64,000 nt of DNA from Ampelomyces quisqualis. Lineage: Eukaryota > Ascomycota > Dothideomycetes > Pleosporales > Phaeosphaeriaceae. Shown piece by piece: positions 12,104 through 22,372 of this stretch. Where the stretch lies: positions 3,100,001 through 3,164,000 of the forward strand of contig JAGTXZ010000005.1 of assembly GCA_018398575.1 (NCBI GenBank). The letters run 5' to 3'. Within the stretch, counting starts at the first letter, position 1. Every line of letters begins with the position of its first letter. A model generated the notes under the pieces. That model was not told where the DNA came from, ran no database searches, and worked only from the letters and a program-made list of their open reading frames with translations. The position numbers and the translations under genes were made by a program.

Positions 12104-12568
12104 ATGTCTGCAACAGCATCAAAGATGACACCAGCTGCAAGAATGATGGCCAAGATGGGATACAAGAATGGCCAAGGTCTGGGGAAAGATGGCAGCGATA
12201 TTGTCGAGCCGATCAAGGACTCGGGCAAGGGCGATCGCCGAGGCATCGGCTTCGAGGACCGAAACGCCTGGGCGGCTGAAGCCAAAGAGGCAATGTGGGA
12301 CGACTTCGAGAGCACCTTCATTGCGATCGGACGTCTCCCAGATATGCCCAAGCCAAGCGCCATCCACGAGATAGTCGATGGAGATGAGACTATAAAGGAG
12401 ATCTACGCGCTTGCTGACGACTGCGGAGGCGTAGCATGGATCGAGTTCGATACAGCTGAGCACGCGCTTGATGCTGTCGGAAATTACGATGCACAGCATT
12501 TTGGTCCCAACGGCCAAAATATCATGGTTTCGCTCTGTCCTCGCGAGGAGAGGACCCTCTCAACCTAA
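12104..12568 (+). CDS. G-patch domain protein with RRM-like tail (probably truncated)
   Basis: An open frame of 154 residues. Residues about 8-50 form a G-patch: AARMMAKMGYKNGQGLGKDG followed by a conserved GRRGIGFE-like end (seen as DRRGIGFED). G-patches bind RNA or activate DEAH helicases, usually in splicing. Residues about 65-145 resemble an RRM (FIAIGRLPD ... GGVAWIEFDTAEHALDAV). The frame closes at 12,566-12,568. However, the +1-shifted frame from about 12,550 reads EDPLNLIAIDRFMAQFNEK and continues openly to about 12,655, which suggests a 2-nt frameshift in GAGGAGAGGACCC near 12,548. It is therefore either a short intact gene or the 5' part of the broken locus downstream. Confidence 0.5.
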   Translation: MSATASKMTPAARMMAKMGYKNGQGLGKDGSDIVEPIKDSGKGDRRGIGFEDRNAWAAEAKEAMWDDFESTFIAIGRLPDMPKPSAIHEIVDGDETIKEIYALADDCGGVAWIEFDTAEHALDAVGNYDAQHFGPNGQNIMVSLCPREERTLST

Positions 12569-13890
12569 TCGCCATCGACCGCTTCATGGCTCAGTTCAAC
12601 GAAAAGGCTACGGCCGAGCTCCACAAGATCGTCACCATCCGCCGTGTTATTTATATGTGTAACCCTCTTGTTATGAAACAATTCTCTAAGAAATCAACAG
12701 TTAGGCAAGATACAAGCATCACCGCACACAGGAAGCATCGTGGCACTGCGGCTTCCCCCCCCCCCTTCCACCCCAAAGGCTACCTCTGCGTTCGGCATGC
12801 ACGAAGATGCCGCTACTCTCAACATGGGCAACGAGGCGGCTGGTACCAAGCACCCTCTTGACGAGCACAACAGCGATTTCGGCGAGCCAGCCAAGAAGTG
12901 GTTTAAGGGCAGCGAGGTCGAAGACGACAAGCTGCGTGATTTCTATAATGCCTCGATGGCAGCGGATGCCCTCTATGCACTGTCCATTGCCAAGGACAGC
13001 GACAGCACTACTGCCGTCAAGGGCAAAGACAATCACAGTAACAAGGGCATTGACGACTACGATCTTATGATTGACAGCGATGACGAGGAGGCCATTCTGG
13101 ATGCCATTAACGCCAAGTACATCGAGGAGGTGTTGTATGGATACATGGACTGATTCACTTCCAAGTAGTAGAGCTATTCCGCTCAGCCAAAGCAACCTCC
13201 TTTGCTACTCTGACTTTGTTCGAGAGCGAGATGCTGAGACAGTCACAGCAACTATTCTGGTCACCAATCTCCCGAAAATCAGCAATGTCAAGGAGATGGT
13301 AAAAAACCTGGGAATTGGGGAGAATTACGATTCGGATGACGACGAGATTCACGGCATCAAGGATATTCAACTCACCCCGGATCATCAAGGCTTCCTTGTT
13401 CAATTCGAGTGCAGTGGGGATGCAGACTCTTTCCATGGGTGTTTTCATGACACCATCCATGCACGGTTTTGCGCTGATACTGACATGCGCAACCCCTTGC
13501 ATGGCACCAACGCACCATCCAAGGACAATGTCAAGCTCTTTGTTGGCAACGTAAATGGCTTGACTATAGCGCATATCCAAGCTGCCTTCAAGCCGATCGT
13601 ACTTCACGATGTGCAGTTCCTAGGTCCCAAGGCTGCATTCGTTTTCCTTCATGTTAAAGATGCAGCTGTTATTTTGGAGAAGCATCTAAACGGCCTAAAG
13701 CTCTCCAATGGGCGCAAGATATATCCTTCCGCGCCAAAAGACGCAAAGGATGTTGCAAAGTTGAAGGCAGTTCACGCCAAACTGGCAAGCGTTCCTGCTC
13801 CTGTCAATGCAGCTCGCACATCTAAGCTGGCCATGCCTGCAGTGACAAAGCAGCCTTTTCTATCAAATGTGGACACTCTGGTTACACAGA
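12569..13890 (+). pseudogene. Decayed multi-RRM RNA-binding protein gene
   Basis: Coding-like pieces lie in different frames. 12,551-12,655 continues the G-patch protein after a frameshift. 12,740-13,153 is acidic and Lys/Asp-rich, ending YGYMD. About 13,215-13,890 holds two RRM-like units: TILVTNLPKISN...GFLVQFECSG and VKLFVGNVNGLT...AAFVFLHVKDAA. The latter keeps an RNP2-like LFVGNV and a weak RNP1. No clean set of introns joins all pieces, and an 11-base C run at 12,755-12,765 could itself be a frameshift site. The simplest reading is a formerly larger G-patch/RRM gene that has decayed without the A+T shift seen in the transposons. Two separate genes with unrecognised introns remain possible. 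Confidence 0.5.
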
Positions 13891-14583
13891 CTAAATGTGC
13901 TCTTTCATTGCGCCGGAATTTCTCGCATTCAGTGCCATTATTAAGGGGTTGGTAAAATAAATCGCGGCGACCGGCTCCGGAATAGCAACTATGCGTGCTT
14001 CTGGACAATGTTCGCGAAATGCTCTGAGGTGGTATGACCTCTCCTCTGAGTCAAAATAGCAGGGGAAGGCTGTGACAATGACCACGTCTCGAGACTGCAA
14101 CGTAAGCACGTTGAACTGACCCGCAACGTCACGAGCTACATCGGCTGCGCGTTGGTCAAGAGCGTCCTTGATCAAATCGGCAAACATCTTTGATCCGCAT
14201 TGGCCAAGCTTGGAGAGCGCCAGATTTGTCGCCTTGTCCGGCTTCACCAATCTTTTGAGGGGTACACAAAGTCCCCTTCTAGACCATTCGCGCTCTTTCC
14301 CAATGCGATGGGGGTGTCTGAACCCCGTGGAACGAAGGCTCTGTCGCCTGCTTGACGTAGCACCATGCCTTAGAACCTTTCTCCAGCGTGACTGTGCCAA
14401 GATCCTTCTGGTCTTGTACAATCCGATCGAGCTGGTCCCGACTGAAATTGCATCCTGAAACTGTTCCTCGTGGACGTAGCAGCATCGCTTATATCCTATA
14501 AGGACTACAGCCGCCCTATTAGAGTCGGCTGTCATGATTGCGTAATCCACTTGGAGACTGTGAACTTCTTTCTCACTGTGCAA
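13891..14583 (-). pseudogene. Hsp70-like ATPase-domain fragment
   Basis: The minus-strand frame contains LVKPDKATNLALSKLG, FADLIKDALDQ, then SRDVVIVTAFPCYFDSEERS and ARIVAIPEPVAAIYF. This order resembles the middle of fungal Hsp70-like actin-fold ATPase domains (PA.W...A and ISEPEAAA elements). The neighbouring frame at 14,279-14,485 carries another coherent stretch (YVKQATEPSFHGVQTPPSHW), which indicates a frameshift. There is no ATG-started full-length reading and no phosphate-binding N-terminus (DFGTT). It lies antisense between RRM-like units of the flanking locus, so it is most likely an inserted gene fragment. Confidence 0.45.
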
Positions 14584-14862
14584 TCACTTGCATTGTAACT
14601 GAAGCCTGTGCGCGTGGAGGTCTCAAACCTTCCACTTTGGACCACGGAGAAGGAAGTTCGCAACTTCTTCAAGGTCTTCAACCTGCTAAAAGACAGCATC
14701 TCCGTTGAGCAAGGTTAGGTTGTCTTTGTTTCTTTGCCCTCTCAAACCGAAGCTGAGCGTGCGGTTCAAGTGCTAGACGAAGGCCGCCTCCGCAACAAGA
14801 CTGTAACTGTTAAGCTTGAGGTGATCGAGGCTGCTTTGGAAGATTACAATTGGTAGAAGCGG
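14584..14862 (+). pseudogene. Third RRM-like unit with an internal TAG
   Basis: From about 14,611 the plus strand reads RVEVSNLPLWTTEKEVRNFF, then SISVEQG, a TAG stop at 14,717-14,719, and then VVFVSLPSQTEAERAVQVLD. The frame closes at a TAG near 14,855. Together the two halves form a full RRM: RNP2 VEVSNL, with an RNP1 remnant directly at the stop. A single base change explains the stop. The unit is probably the 3' continuation of the locus that starts at 12,104, now separated from it by the antisense Hsp70-like fragment. Confidence 0.45.
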
Positions 14863-16094
14863 GTGAAATCGGAGGGCTTAAACATCCTTGATTGTTGGTG
14901 GCTGCACACCCGGACCAGCTCAATGTCCTACTCGATTTCGCTAACGCTCTACCCGACATTGCCAACGCTCTACCCAACACCGCTATCGGTCAGCCTCAGA
15001 ATCTCTGCAAGCGAATCTGTGCCTGTATTCTCCACATCTTAATCACCATGTATTATTTCATCGTTAAACACCTGTTCTTAACTAGTGTGCTTGTGTGGCT
15101 ACTATCGACCTGCACGCGTTTGCGACCAGCGCAAATAAATATTTTTAATACCATGATCTTTCCCATATAATGGCAGCTTCCAAGTGAGATTTTGCACTAC
15201 TGACCAGGTACTCATTGAATGAGGCTGTATGCTACAGGCTCATATTGTGCAGACCCAATGTTGTGGTCGGACTAAACAAAATATTTATGTTTCTGCTGAA
15301 AGGATGCGATATAATTGGAGAATTTTGGTTAGAGAATTAGCTGAAAATATGTACTCGTCTTTTTCCGCAAGATGTGTTGCTTGTGACCCGGACTTGAAGG
15401 TAATGCGCTCCACTACGAGGAGCAAGTAAGACCAATGAGCAAGTGACGGCAAGAAGAAGTAGTGTGTACATATACTGGTACACCAACGCACCGAACTTTC
15501 GCATCCGGCCTTTGCAGCTCCAGTACTTCTACACACGTGGCCTGCATGCGTATATTTACTCATGGATGTTGACGGGTAACTGTGTGACCAAACCCGCGCC
15601 CCGCCTAAGATTTATCTGCGCTTCATCTCTGATATGGTTGACGTAGATCAGAAGTTTGACTGATTTTGTTTGTTGGTGGGGGTTCTTTTGTTTGGGTTGT
15701 GCATTCCCAAATGTGACAGGCGGCCACTGTTCACTTTCACCTTGGTGGTCCAGGCTCCAGCCGCTTTTACTTCCACCCGTGCACGATCTTCCGCTAGACA
15801 ATGCTTCTTAGGGCGAAACAAGCAAGAAGGAAAATAAATTGATCCGCTCCGGGGTTTCGCGCGTGACTGCTGACACGAGTCTATCAAAGGAGCGAGCCCG
15901 CTGTTCAGTCTTATTCTGACGGCAAGCTCTTTGTCCAACATAGTGTTGTTCAAAGAGATCATTCGACGCGAAGACGCCGAGACCTTTGATCATTTCAAAC
16001 TATCGTCTTATTTGCGAAGATTCCGCATTACGCATCACGACCACGCTTGAGACGAGCTCAACTCAACGCAACCACAAACGCAATAACAAACAGC
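14863..16094. other. Intergenic, no gene recognised
   Basis: About 1.2 kb. A short duplicated phrase (GCTCTACCC..ATTGCCAAC) occurs near 14,946-14,975. No domain-bearing frame was found. The last 150 bp is likely the promoter/5' UTR of the CCCH gene. Confidence 0.4.
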
Positions 16095-17417
16095 ATGGCT
16101 CGACACAATCAGCCAGACATCTCAAGCTACCCTAAAGACGCAAAAGCTTCACCTAGTAGTACTGAGAGTATGCCAGCAGCCACCAACACTTTGGAAGCTG
16201 ACATCGACATCGACCTCGATTTGTTCCCTTCGGAGGGCAGCACTGACTTCGTCTCATCTCCAGATCAAGAGAACAAGATGCCTGCTTCACCAACCTACAC
16301 CACGCCCGCTACCTACGAAGAGGATATACTTGACTTCGACGATGACGAGCTCATTCCATCAACCACTAAAGACATCCTCATCGCCGCCGTCCAGGAGGCC
16401 GAAAACATCACCAACTTTCAGGCCGATGCTACCGAACAAGAGAATGAGTTCGAAGGAGAAGAGCATGCAGAGAACAAGGAAAATGCGCAAGCAACAGCCG
16501 AAGCTCATCTTCAGCACGCAAAACTCGGCATGGCATGGGGTGCGCAGACGATGCTGAATCAATCGCCGGACATGGCTGGTGCGCTGCAGCTCAACGACGT
16601 TGGTGACGCTGTCTGCATCAATGTCACAGCAAACGGCGTGGCCTATGAGGTCACTTGGAAAGTCACGAGCTTCGTCGCTCCCAAGGACACCGAAAAACAT
16701 TTTCCTACAGCTCCCGTGACGACTTGCGCCCCAGCAATTCAGCGCACCAGCTCGCTCCGCGACGCCGCACCGCTCTCAGCATTTCTCCCTGCCGCCCAGC
16801 AGTCAAACATCAAGTGTAAATTTGGTCGTCAGTGCAAGAATGGCGCATCCTGCGTCTTTGACCACACCATCAAGCCCAAACTCTGTGGCTTTGTCAACAC
16901 CACGCGAGGCTGTACCAATGCGGCTGATTGCGAGTTCTCGCACGAAAGTGAGGGTATTAAGTGCACACGCAGCACGCTAAGGTCCACGTGTGCGAACGGA
17001 CGGGGATGCGCGTTCAAGCATGGAGACGATTGGGTGAAGCAGGAGAACATGAAGAAAGAGGTGGAGAAAGTGGTGGTGAAGACCGAGGACACAACTGAGG
17101 TCGTGAAAGATGTGCCTCCCGCTGATGCACCTACTGGACCGAAGGCGGCGGAGGTCGAGGGCGCGCCCACGGGTCCCAAAGCTGATGGAACGAAGCAGGT
17201 TGCTGGCCTGAAACACGGTCGTGACGGCGACGAGGAAGTTGGGAATGCGCCGAAAGGACCTCGTTTGGCACATGATGGCGGCAAGAACCATCGAGGTGGT
17301 AAGCAGCATCGAGGCCGCGGTCGAGGACAGGGTCGGGGTGGTGGGCGAGGACGTCGTGGTGCAAGTAGTGGACATGGGCTACGCATTCGTGGTGCAGCCT
17401 CTACGGGTCAGCATTAG
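16095..17417 (+). CDS. Triple CCCH zinc-finger protein with RGG-type tail
   Basis: A single exon of 440 residues from the ATG at 16,095. The N-terminal half is acidic and disordered (ADIDIDLDLF, EEDILDFDDDEL). Three zinc knuckles follow: C241-x5-C247-x5-C253-x3-H257, C264-x8-C273-x5-C279-x3-H283, and C290-x8-C299-x5-C305-x3-H309. The spacing is nearest to CCCH fingers of RNA-binding proteins. A Lys/Glu-rich linker (NMKKEVEKVVVKTED) and three TGPK/KGP repeats lead to a C-terminus dense in RG/RGG (GRGRGQGRGGGRGRRG), a further RNA-binding signature. A role in mRNA metabolism is inferred; no ortholog was recognised. The hAT transposon is inserted about 460 bp past the stop. Confidence 0.8.
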   Translation: MARHNQPDISSYPKDAKASPSSTESMPAATNTLEADIDIDLDLFPSEGSTDFVSSPDQENKMPASPTYTTPATYEEDILDFDDDELIPSTTKDILIAAVQEAENITNFQADATEQENEFEGEEHAENKENAQATAEAHLQHAKLGMAWGAQTMLNQSPDMAGALQLNDVGDAVCINVTANGVAYEVTWKVTSFVAPKDTEKHFPTAPVTTCAPAIQRTSSLRDAAPLSAFLPAAQQSNIKCKFGRQCKNGASCVFDHTIKPKLCGFVNTTRGCTNAADCEFSHESEGIKCTRSTLRSTCANGRGCAFKHGDDWVKQENMKKEVEKVVVKTEDTTEVVKDVPPADAPTGPKAAEVEGAPTGPKADGTKQVAGLKHGRDGDEEVGNAPKGPRLAHDGGKNHRGGKQHRGRGRGQGRGGGRGRRGASSGHGLRIRGAASTGQH

Positions 17418-17874
17418 GAGAAGAAGTGATGTATGTGTAGTGGATCATGGAGAACAAAAAGTGATCGAAGGACATCAAAGTTGACAGTTGCCATTGACAT
17501 GGGCAAACGAGACAGTCATCTTGAACTGCCTATGTTAAATATAAAGGACTTGACAAAGGAGAAGAGGAGATGACCTGGGAGCTTCTTCTAACGTTTGGTT
17601 TCTTTACCCTCACCTTATTTTCTCTCTTTTTCTCTCTTTTTCTCTCTTCTTTGCTAAAGCCTTTATGTTTAACGTGAGTTGTCTCGCTAGGCTATAATTG
17701 TAACCTCAGGAGGTTACCTTGGAAGGTATTCACACGCCAACCAATTATGCTCTGAAGCCGTCTAGCTCGTAGGCGCTCCACCCCAAATTGCTGTTGGAAT
17801 CGGCGTGCAGTCATCGCAGTCCTTTGTAGCCACTTCACTTGTGGTGTAGCCTAGGTCTCCTGAAGGTCCCACGG
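17418..17874. other. 3' flank with CT-rich tract
   Basis: Contains a polypyrimidine run of repeated TTTCTCTC units at about 17,620-17,650. Otherwise this is ordinary host sequence up to the transposon target duplication. Confidence 0.4.
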
Positions 17875-17882
17875 GTGCTAGT
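17875..17882. repeat. Target-site duplication, left (GTGCTAGT)
   Basis: GTGCTAGT directly precedes the left inverted repeat. The identical octamer follows the right inverted repeat at 21,788-21,795. Eight-base duplications are characteristic of hAT insertion. Confidence 0.88.
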
Positions 17883-20800
17883 CACAGTCCGCAACAAACA
17901 AATCAAATCAAATATAGCACCTATATTTAATTTAATTTAGTAAGCTTAGCAGCCAGGCCATATTTAATTTGTTTGTTTAGTGTTTTAGAGCGTGTATATT
18001 TGTTTGTTTAACAAATATTTAGTTAAAGTCTTGGCGTTTAAATATACAAGTCTTGGCACCTAGTTTTTAGTGTTTTAGAGCAAGCAGCTGCCTAACGCCT
18101 TACGTATTGCTCTAATTGTTCTCTACCTAGTTTTGTATACTATACTTACAGGTAAGTTTATTATTGCTAATAGTACTGTTGCTACTGTTGTTGTTGCTGC
18201 GCTTGTATATATATCTAGCTTAGGTCTATAAGCGTATAAGCTAAAAGGCAGCAAGCAGCTTACTACTAATAGTATAGTGTTTTAGCTTAAGTAGATTGCT
18301 AAGTTTGCTAAATAGTTACTTATAATTATAACTTAATGCTAGGATTGTTAGTATATTAATTGCAAAATAGCTTAACTAAGAGTATTTTAAAGCTATTATA
18401 ATCTAATACTAGATAGCGTTGCTATTATTATAATATGTTATAGTACTCTAGCTTAGCTTATTCTTACGCTAGCAATTATACTTATTACTACTATTGTGTG
18501 CTATACAATTACGCTATGCAGTAAAGGCTTTAATTACGTTATTTACTACACCTGTATAAGGTAGTTATAGTAGAGAAGTTACTAGTACCTTCTTATATAA
18601 CCTCTATAACTCTTAAAACTTAGTGTTTACAGCGTATATTTACCTATCTTTGTGTTCTTATAAGTTTTTACAGTAGTATTTGTAGTATAAGTAGAGGTAA
18701 GTAGCAGCGTAGTATATTAGTAAGTTATTAAGCTAGTAGTAATACTTATTAGCTTTTGCTTAGGCGTTATAGAGATTAATATAAAGGTAATCTACGCATA
18801 GATATTAGCAAGAAACGTGTAAAACAGGTATAATACTTGCCTTTAAGTGCCTTCTTATGTATATTAAACATAACGTTAGTATATAGCTTAGCTAGCTTTT
18901 TAAGCTAATTAAGTAGATACTTAAATATAAGTAGAACCTTATAGATAGCTCTAAAGTTGCTGCTATATTGCTTGCTACGTCCCTCTAGCTATTTTGTAGT
19001 AGTTTTAAGTAGTTTAAGGTATTGTTAATACTTAGTAATAACTGCCTAATCTACTGCCTAAAGCCTGCCTAATCTTATCTAAGCTAGAGCGTTACTTTAA
19101 GTGCTACGCTGCTCTTTATAGGCAACGCAGCTTATATGCTTCTTAATATAAAGATTAAAGCTACTCTTAAGGTATATTACCTACTTAAGAGCGCTATAAT
19201 ATAAGTTCTAACGCGTAACAACTAGCTTAATTAGTTAAAGTATTTTAACGCGCGCAGTAGTAAGAAAGTTATTATTAGAAGCCTTTACACACTTAGTAAA
19301 TAAGGCGTGTTACTATAGTATTTTAATATATATAATTACAGAAAGAAGCGTACTAAAAGCGCTATTCTTATACTATGCTACTATAAACGCCTTCTTATTG
19401 TTAGTGTGCTTAATAGTGTTGTTGTACGCGTCTTTGTTATAGCTAAATAGCAGCGCCTATTTAATAAGGTTAATAGTATAAGAGCTATAGTAAAGGCGCT
19501 AATAAGCTAGATTAAAGTTACTAAACTTATAGAATATAGCTATAATTATAGTGTTATTATTGCTAGTGTTGTTAAGTATAAAGTAGCTAAGCGTATCTAA
19601 TGTTATTCTATACGCCTATAGTGTTGCAATAATAGCTACTGCAATTACCTTACCTATATAGGCACTATTAAGTTATAGTAGAGTAATAGGTAGGTTATAG
19701 ATCTTGCTTGTTATAGTAGTAAAGTAAGTAATAATTCTAAAGAAGCCCTATATACCTTCTTTTGTTATCTAGCTATTAAAGCTTATATGTATCTTGCTAG
19801 CAGCGCTAGATAAGGCGTAGACAACCTAAGAGCGTATAGCGTAGAATAGTTGCATTGCGTATATAGTAATACTACGCAGAGATTACTATAATGCGCCTTC
19901 TACCTCTATACTTATTACGCAGAAGAGCTTACGCATTAAAGCTCTACTAATAAGCTCTATAGGCAGGTTGTTATTAAGAAGCTATAGTACTAACGTAAGG
20001 TAAAAGCGTTAGGCGTTAAAGTTACCTATTGCGTTAGCTATAGACTATAGTATATTAAAGCTGCTTGTAATTGCTTTACGTAGTACGTTAGGAAAATTTA
20101 AGATTGATCTGATCGGCCCGATTGCCGCAACCCGCGGCGGCCCGACAGCGATACTGTCCACTAGACAATTCGCCAAAGTCGCCCCACTTACTTCTGGTCG
20201 CTAGCGACCCGACAGCGACCTGACAGCGACCCAACAGAGTCGCCAGTGTCGCCAATGTTGCCAATTTTACTCACGTGACTGTATTGCTGTATTTTCATGA
20301 TTACGTAAGTAACCTAAAAATACAAAATATAGAGCGGAATTCCCTCTTTAAAATGCACTATTCAGAATTTTTGTAGCTGCTCTAGTTATTGAGATATAGC
20401 GCGTTGAAGTTATAAACTTTTTTAAAAAAACTTTAAGTATGTTCAACACAATAGATCTACGCACCCCCTATATAATATACTATAATAAAATGTCCTAAAG
20501 TAAAATCTGCACTTTAGTTACTATTTCTTTAATAAAAAATATAATATATTATCTAGTTAAAGTGCTAGAGCTTTAGCGAAAACAAGCCTTGGCAAAGAAC
20601 TTTAAAACTCTACAAACTTTACTGCCTTGCATCTCAACAACAAGAGCAGCTATAAGAAATCTGAAAAGTACGTTTTAAAGAGAAAATTAAGCTCTATATT
20701 TTTGGTTTTTAGGATAATGACGTAATGGCGCGGGTAGGGCAGGTGGGTCTAGTGGATCAGGCAGATTAATTTGAGCGTTTCAGTCTAATTAGGCAGCTAG

Positions 20801-21787
20801 AACAAATAGGGAACCCTAGGGACAGTCAAGTACGGTCAAGAACTGTCTGGTTAACTGTTCTGATAGTGTTGCTAATGTCGCGGATGTTGCTAACGTTGTA
20901 TTTTCCTGACGTAATAGCTGCCTAAATAAGTGTTTTAGTGTAATAACTAGGCCTATATAGTAGAGGTTATAGCCTTATATAGGCTAGGCAAAGTAAAAGG
21001 CAGTAGAGAACGTAGCTTTTAAATAGTTAATAATAATAAGTGTTCTTTTATATGTATAGTAGTATTTATATACTTAAAATAGGCGTGTAGGCTTATTTAT
21101 ACGTATAACATAGTATCTGTATATATATACCTAGCTTTGTAATTACTTAGTAGGCTGCCTTAATAGCTTAATATAGTAATCTCTAAGCTACTCTTAATTA
21201 AGCCTATTATAGTTGTTGCCTTAATTATTAATAAAGCTATTATCTACTGCCTCTATTGTTGCTATAGAGGCAGTGCTAGCGTAGCTGCCCTTAGTAGGCG
21301 CAGACAGTAATTCTTAAGGCTATAACTTAAGTAGCTGCCTCTCCTACGCTTAGAAGGGCGTTAGAAGTAGTAGTAAAGTTGCTAAAATTCTTAATTGCTT
21401 TGTTAAGGTTATAAGAACGTTTAATACGCGCGCACGCTTTCTTGCTGCTCTAAGAGACATAGTAGTAGGCGTTGCAATACTTTGCTTGTCTAAAAGTATA
21501 GAAAGAAAACAGGTATAGGTGTAGAAAGACTAGCGTTGTTTAGGGCAAGTTTAGATAGCTAGTATATAGAACTTTAAAACACTAAAATTAACGCAATTAC
21601 AATTACAATTAGCCTAAAACGCTTATATATATTAAAACACTAGATATTTGCAAATATTTGCAAATATCTAAATCTTTATATTTAATTTGTTTAATAAAAC
21701 AGCTACCTATATTTAATTTAATTTGATTTGTTGTATTAAACAAATCAAATCAAATATTTGATTCATATTTGTTTGTTGCGGAGTGTG
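17883..21787 (-). mobile_element. RIP-decayed hAT transposon, 3.9 kb
   Basis: The terminal inverted repeats share TCCGCAACAAACAAAT, preceded by CACA[G/C] at each outer end (17,883-17,903 and the complement of 21,767-21,787). A perfect 8-bp duplication flanks the element. The minus strand near 19,170-19,230 reads VVTR*N.YYSA, matching the hAT transposase TRWNS block with the Trp codon turned to TAG. A stretch near 18,590-18,720 resembles the conserved hAT C-terminal region. The body is full of TAA/TAG and has a C-to-T/G-to-A bias, so it cannot encode a working transposase. A short inverted-repeat element (20,086-20,911) interrupts it; without that insertion the element is about 3.08 kb. Short subterminal repeats (TAGTGTTTTAGAG) occur near both ends. 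Confidence 0.85.
20086..20911 (+). mobile_element. Short non-coding inverted-repeat element, copy 1
   Basis: 826 bp with termini CGTTAGGAAAAT at the left and, on the complement of the right end, CGTCAGGAAAAT. It is flanked by TA on both sides, as expected for a 2-bp target duplication. It has no coding potential. It stays G+C-rich for its first ~200 bp (repeated GTCGC/GCGAC phrases) while the hAT element around it is A+T-rich. Its reverse complement matches the two arms at 39,164-39,798 and 46,803-47,013. It is probably a MITE-like non-autonomous DNA transposon; the superfamily was not recognised. Confidence 0.75.
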
Positions 21788-21795
21788 GTGCTAGT
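21788..21795. repeat. Target-site duplication, right (GTGCTAGT)
   Basis: Identical to 17,875-17,882; it marks the right boundary of the hAT insertion. Confidence 0.88.
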
Positions 21796-21952
21796 GAGGT
21801 CTGCCTGTGGCGTATTGAGCACCTCCGGTCATGACCCTTTGCTTCGTGAAATGCAGCTTCATCAGGGTTGTATCCGCCACAATACCTCGAAGCTTTGAGG
21901 TGGCTGAGTCGTTTTATCCGTATTCGTCGTATTCGTTGTCACGTGACGAGGC

Positions 21953-22372
21953 TCAATTCGCGTAATCGTCCCCGAAAGCCATTCTCACCATATCGTCGTC
22001 ACTAACGATCAGACTTGTTTCTAGTCTCTCTGGAAGACTCGTAACGTAGTCTTGGCGCATAGTGCTGTACAAGAATGATATATCCAATGTCAACCCTGTC
22101 TCTTTCTGGTGCTCGACTTTCGGGAAACACACCGCTCTGCAGCTTGGGCAGGAGTTGGCACTGCTAACGTCTTTCTTTCCGAGCCAAGCGACAAAACATT
22201 CACGATGGAATATATGGTTGCAATGTGTCCGGATGATTTGCTCAGTTGATGTCCAGGCCTCGTAGCATATGGGGCATGCTTCATCGTGCGATGTGGGAGC
22301 GGGAGATGGTGTGAGATGGTGGCTGATGTAGTCGTCTCGCATCGATGACGGTGGACTATTGAGAGTTGACAT
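21953..22372 (-). CDS. RING-H2 finger protein
   Basis: 139 residues in one exon from an ATG at 22,372. A C3H2C3 RING spans residues 33-78: C33, C36, C51, H53, H56, C59, C75 and C78 (CPIC ... THCNHIFHREC ... CPSC). The LFHRxC-type helix is followed by an aromatic W as in E2-binding RINGs. It is probably a small E3 ubiquitin ligase, with short flanks and no transmembrane segment. The substrate is unknown. The stop lies about 160 bp from the hAT target duplication, so the insertion may have affected its 3' end. Confidence 0.75.
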   Translation of the reverse strand: MSTLNSPPSSMRDDYISHHLTPSPAPTSHDEACPICYEAWTSTEQIIRTHCNHIFHRECFVAWLGKKDVSSANSCPSCRAVCFPKVEHQKETGLTLDISFLYSTMRQDYVTSLPERLETSLIVSDDDMVRMAFGDDYAN

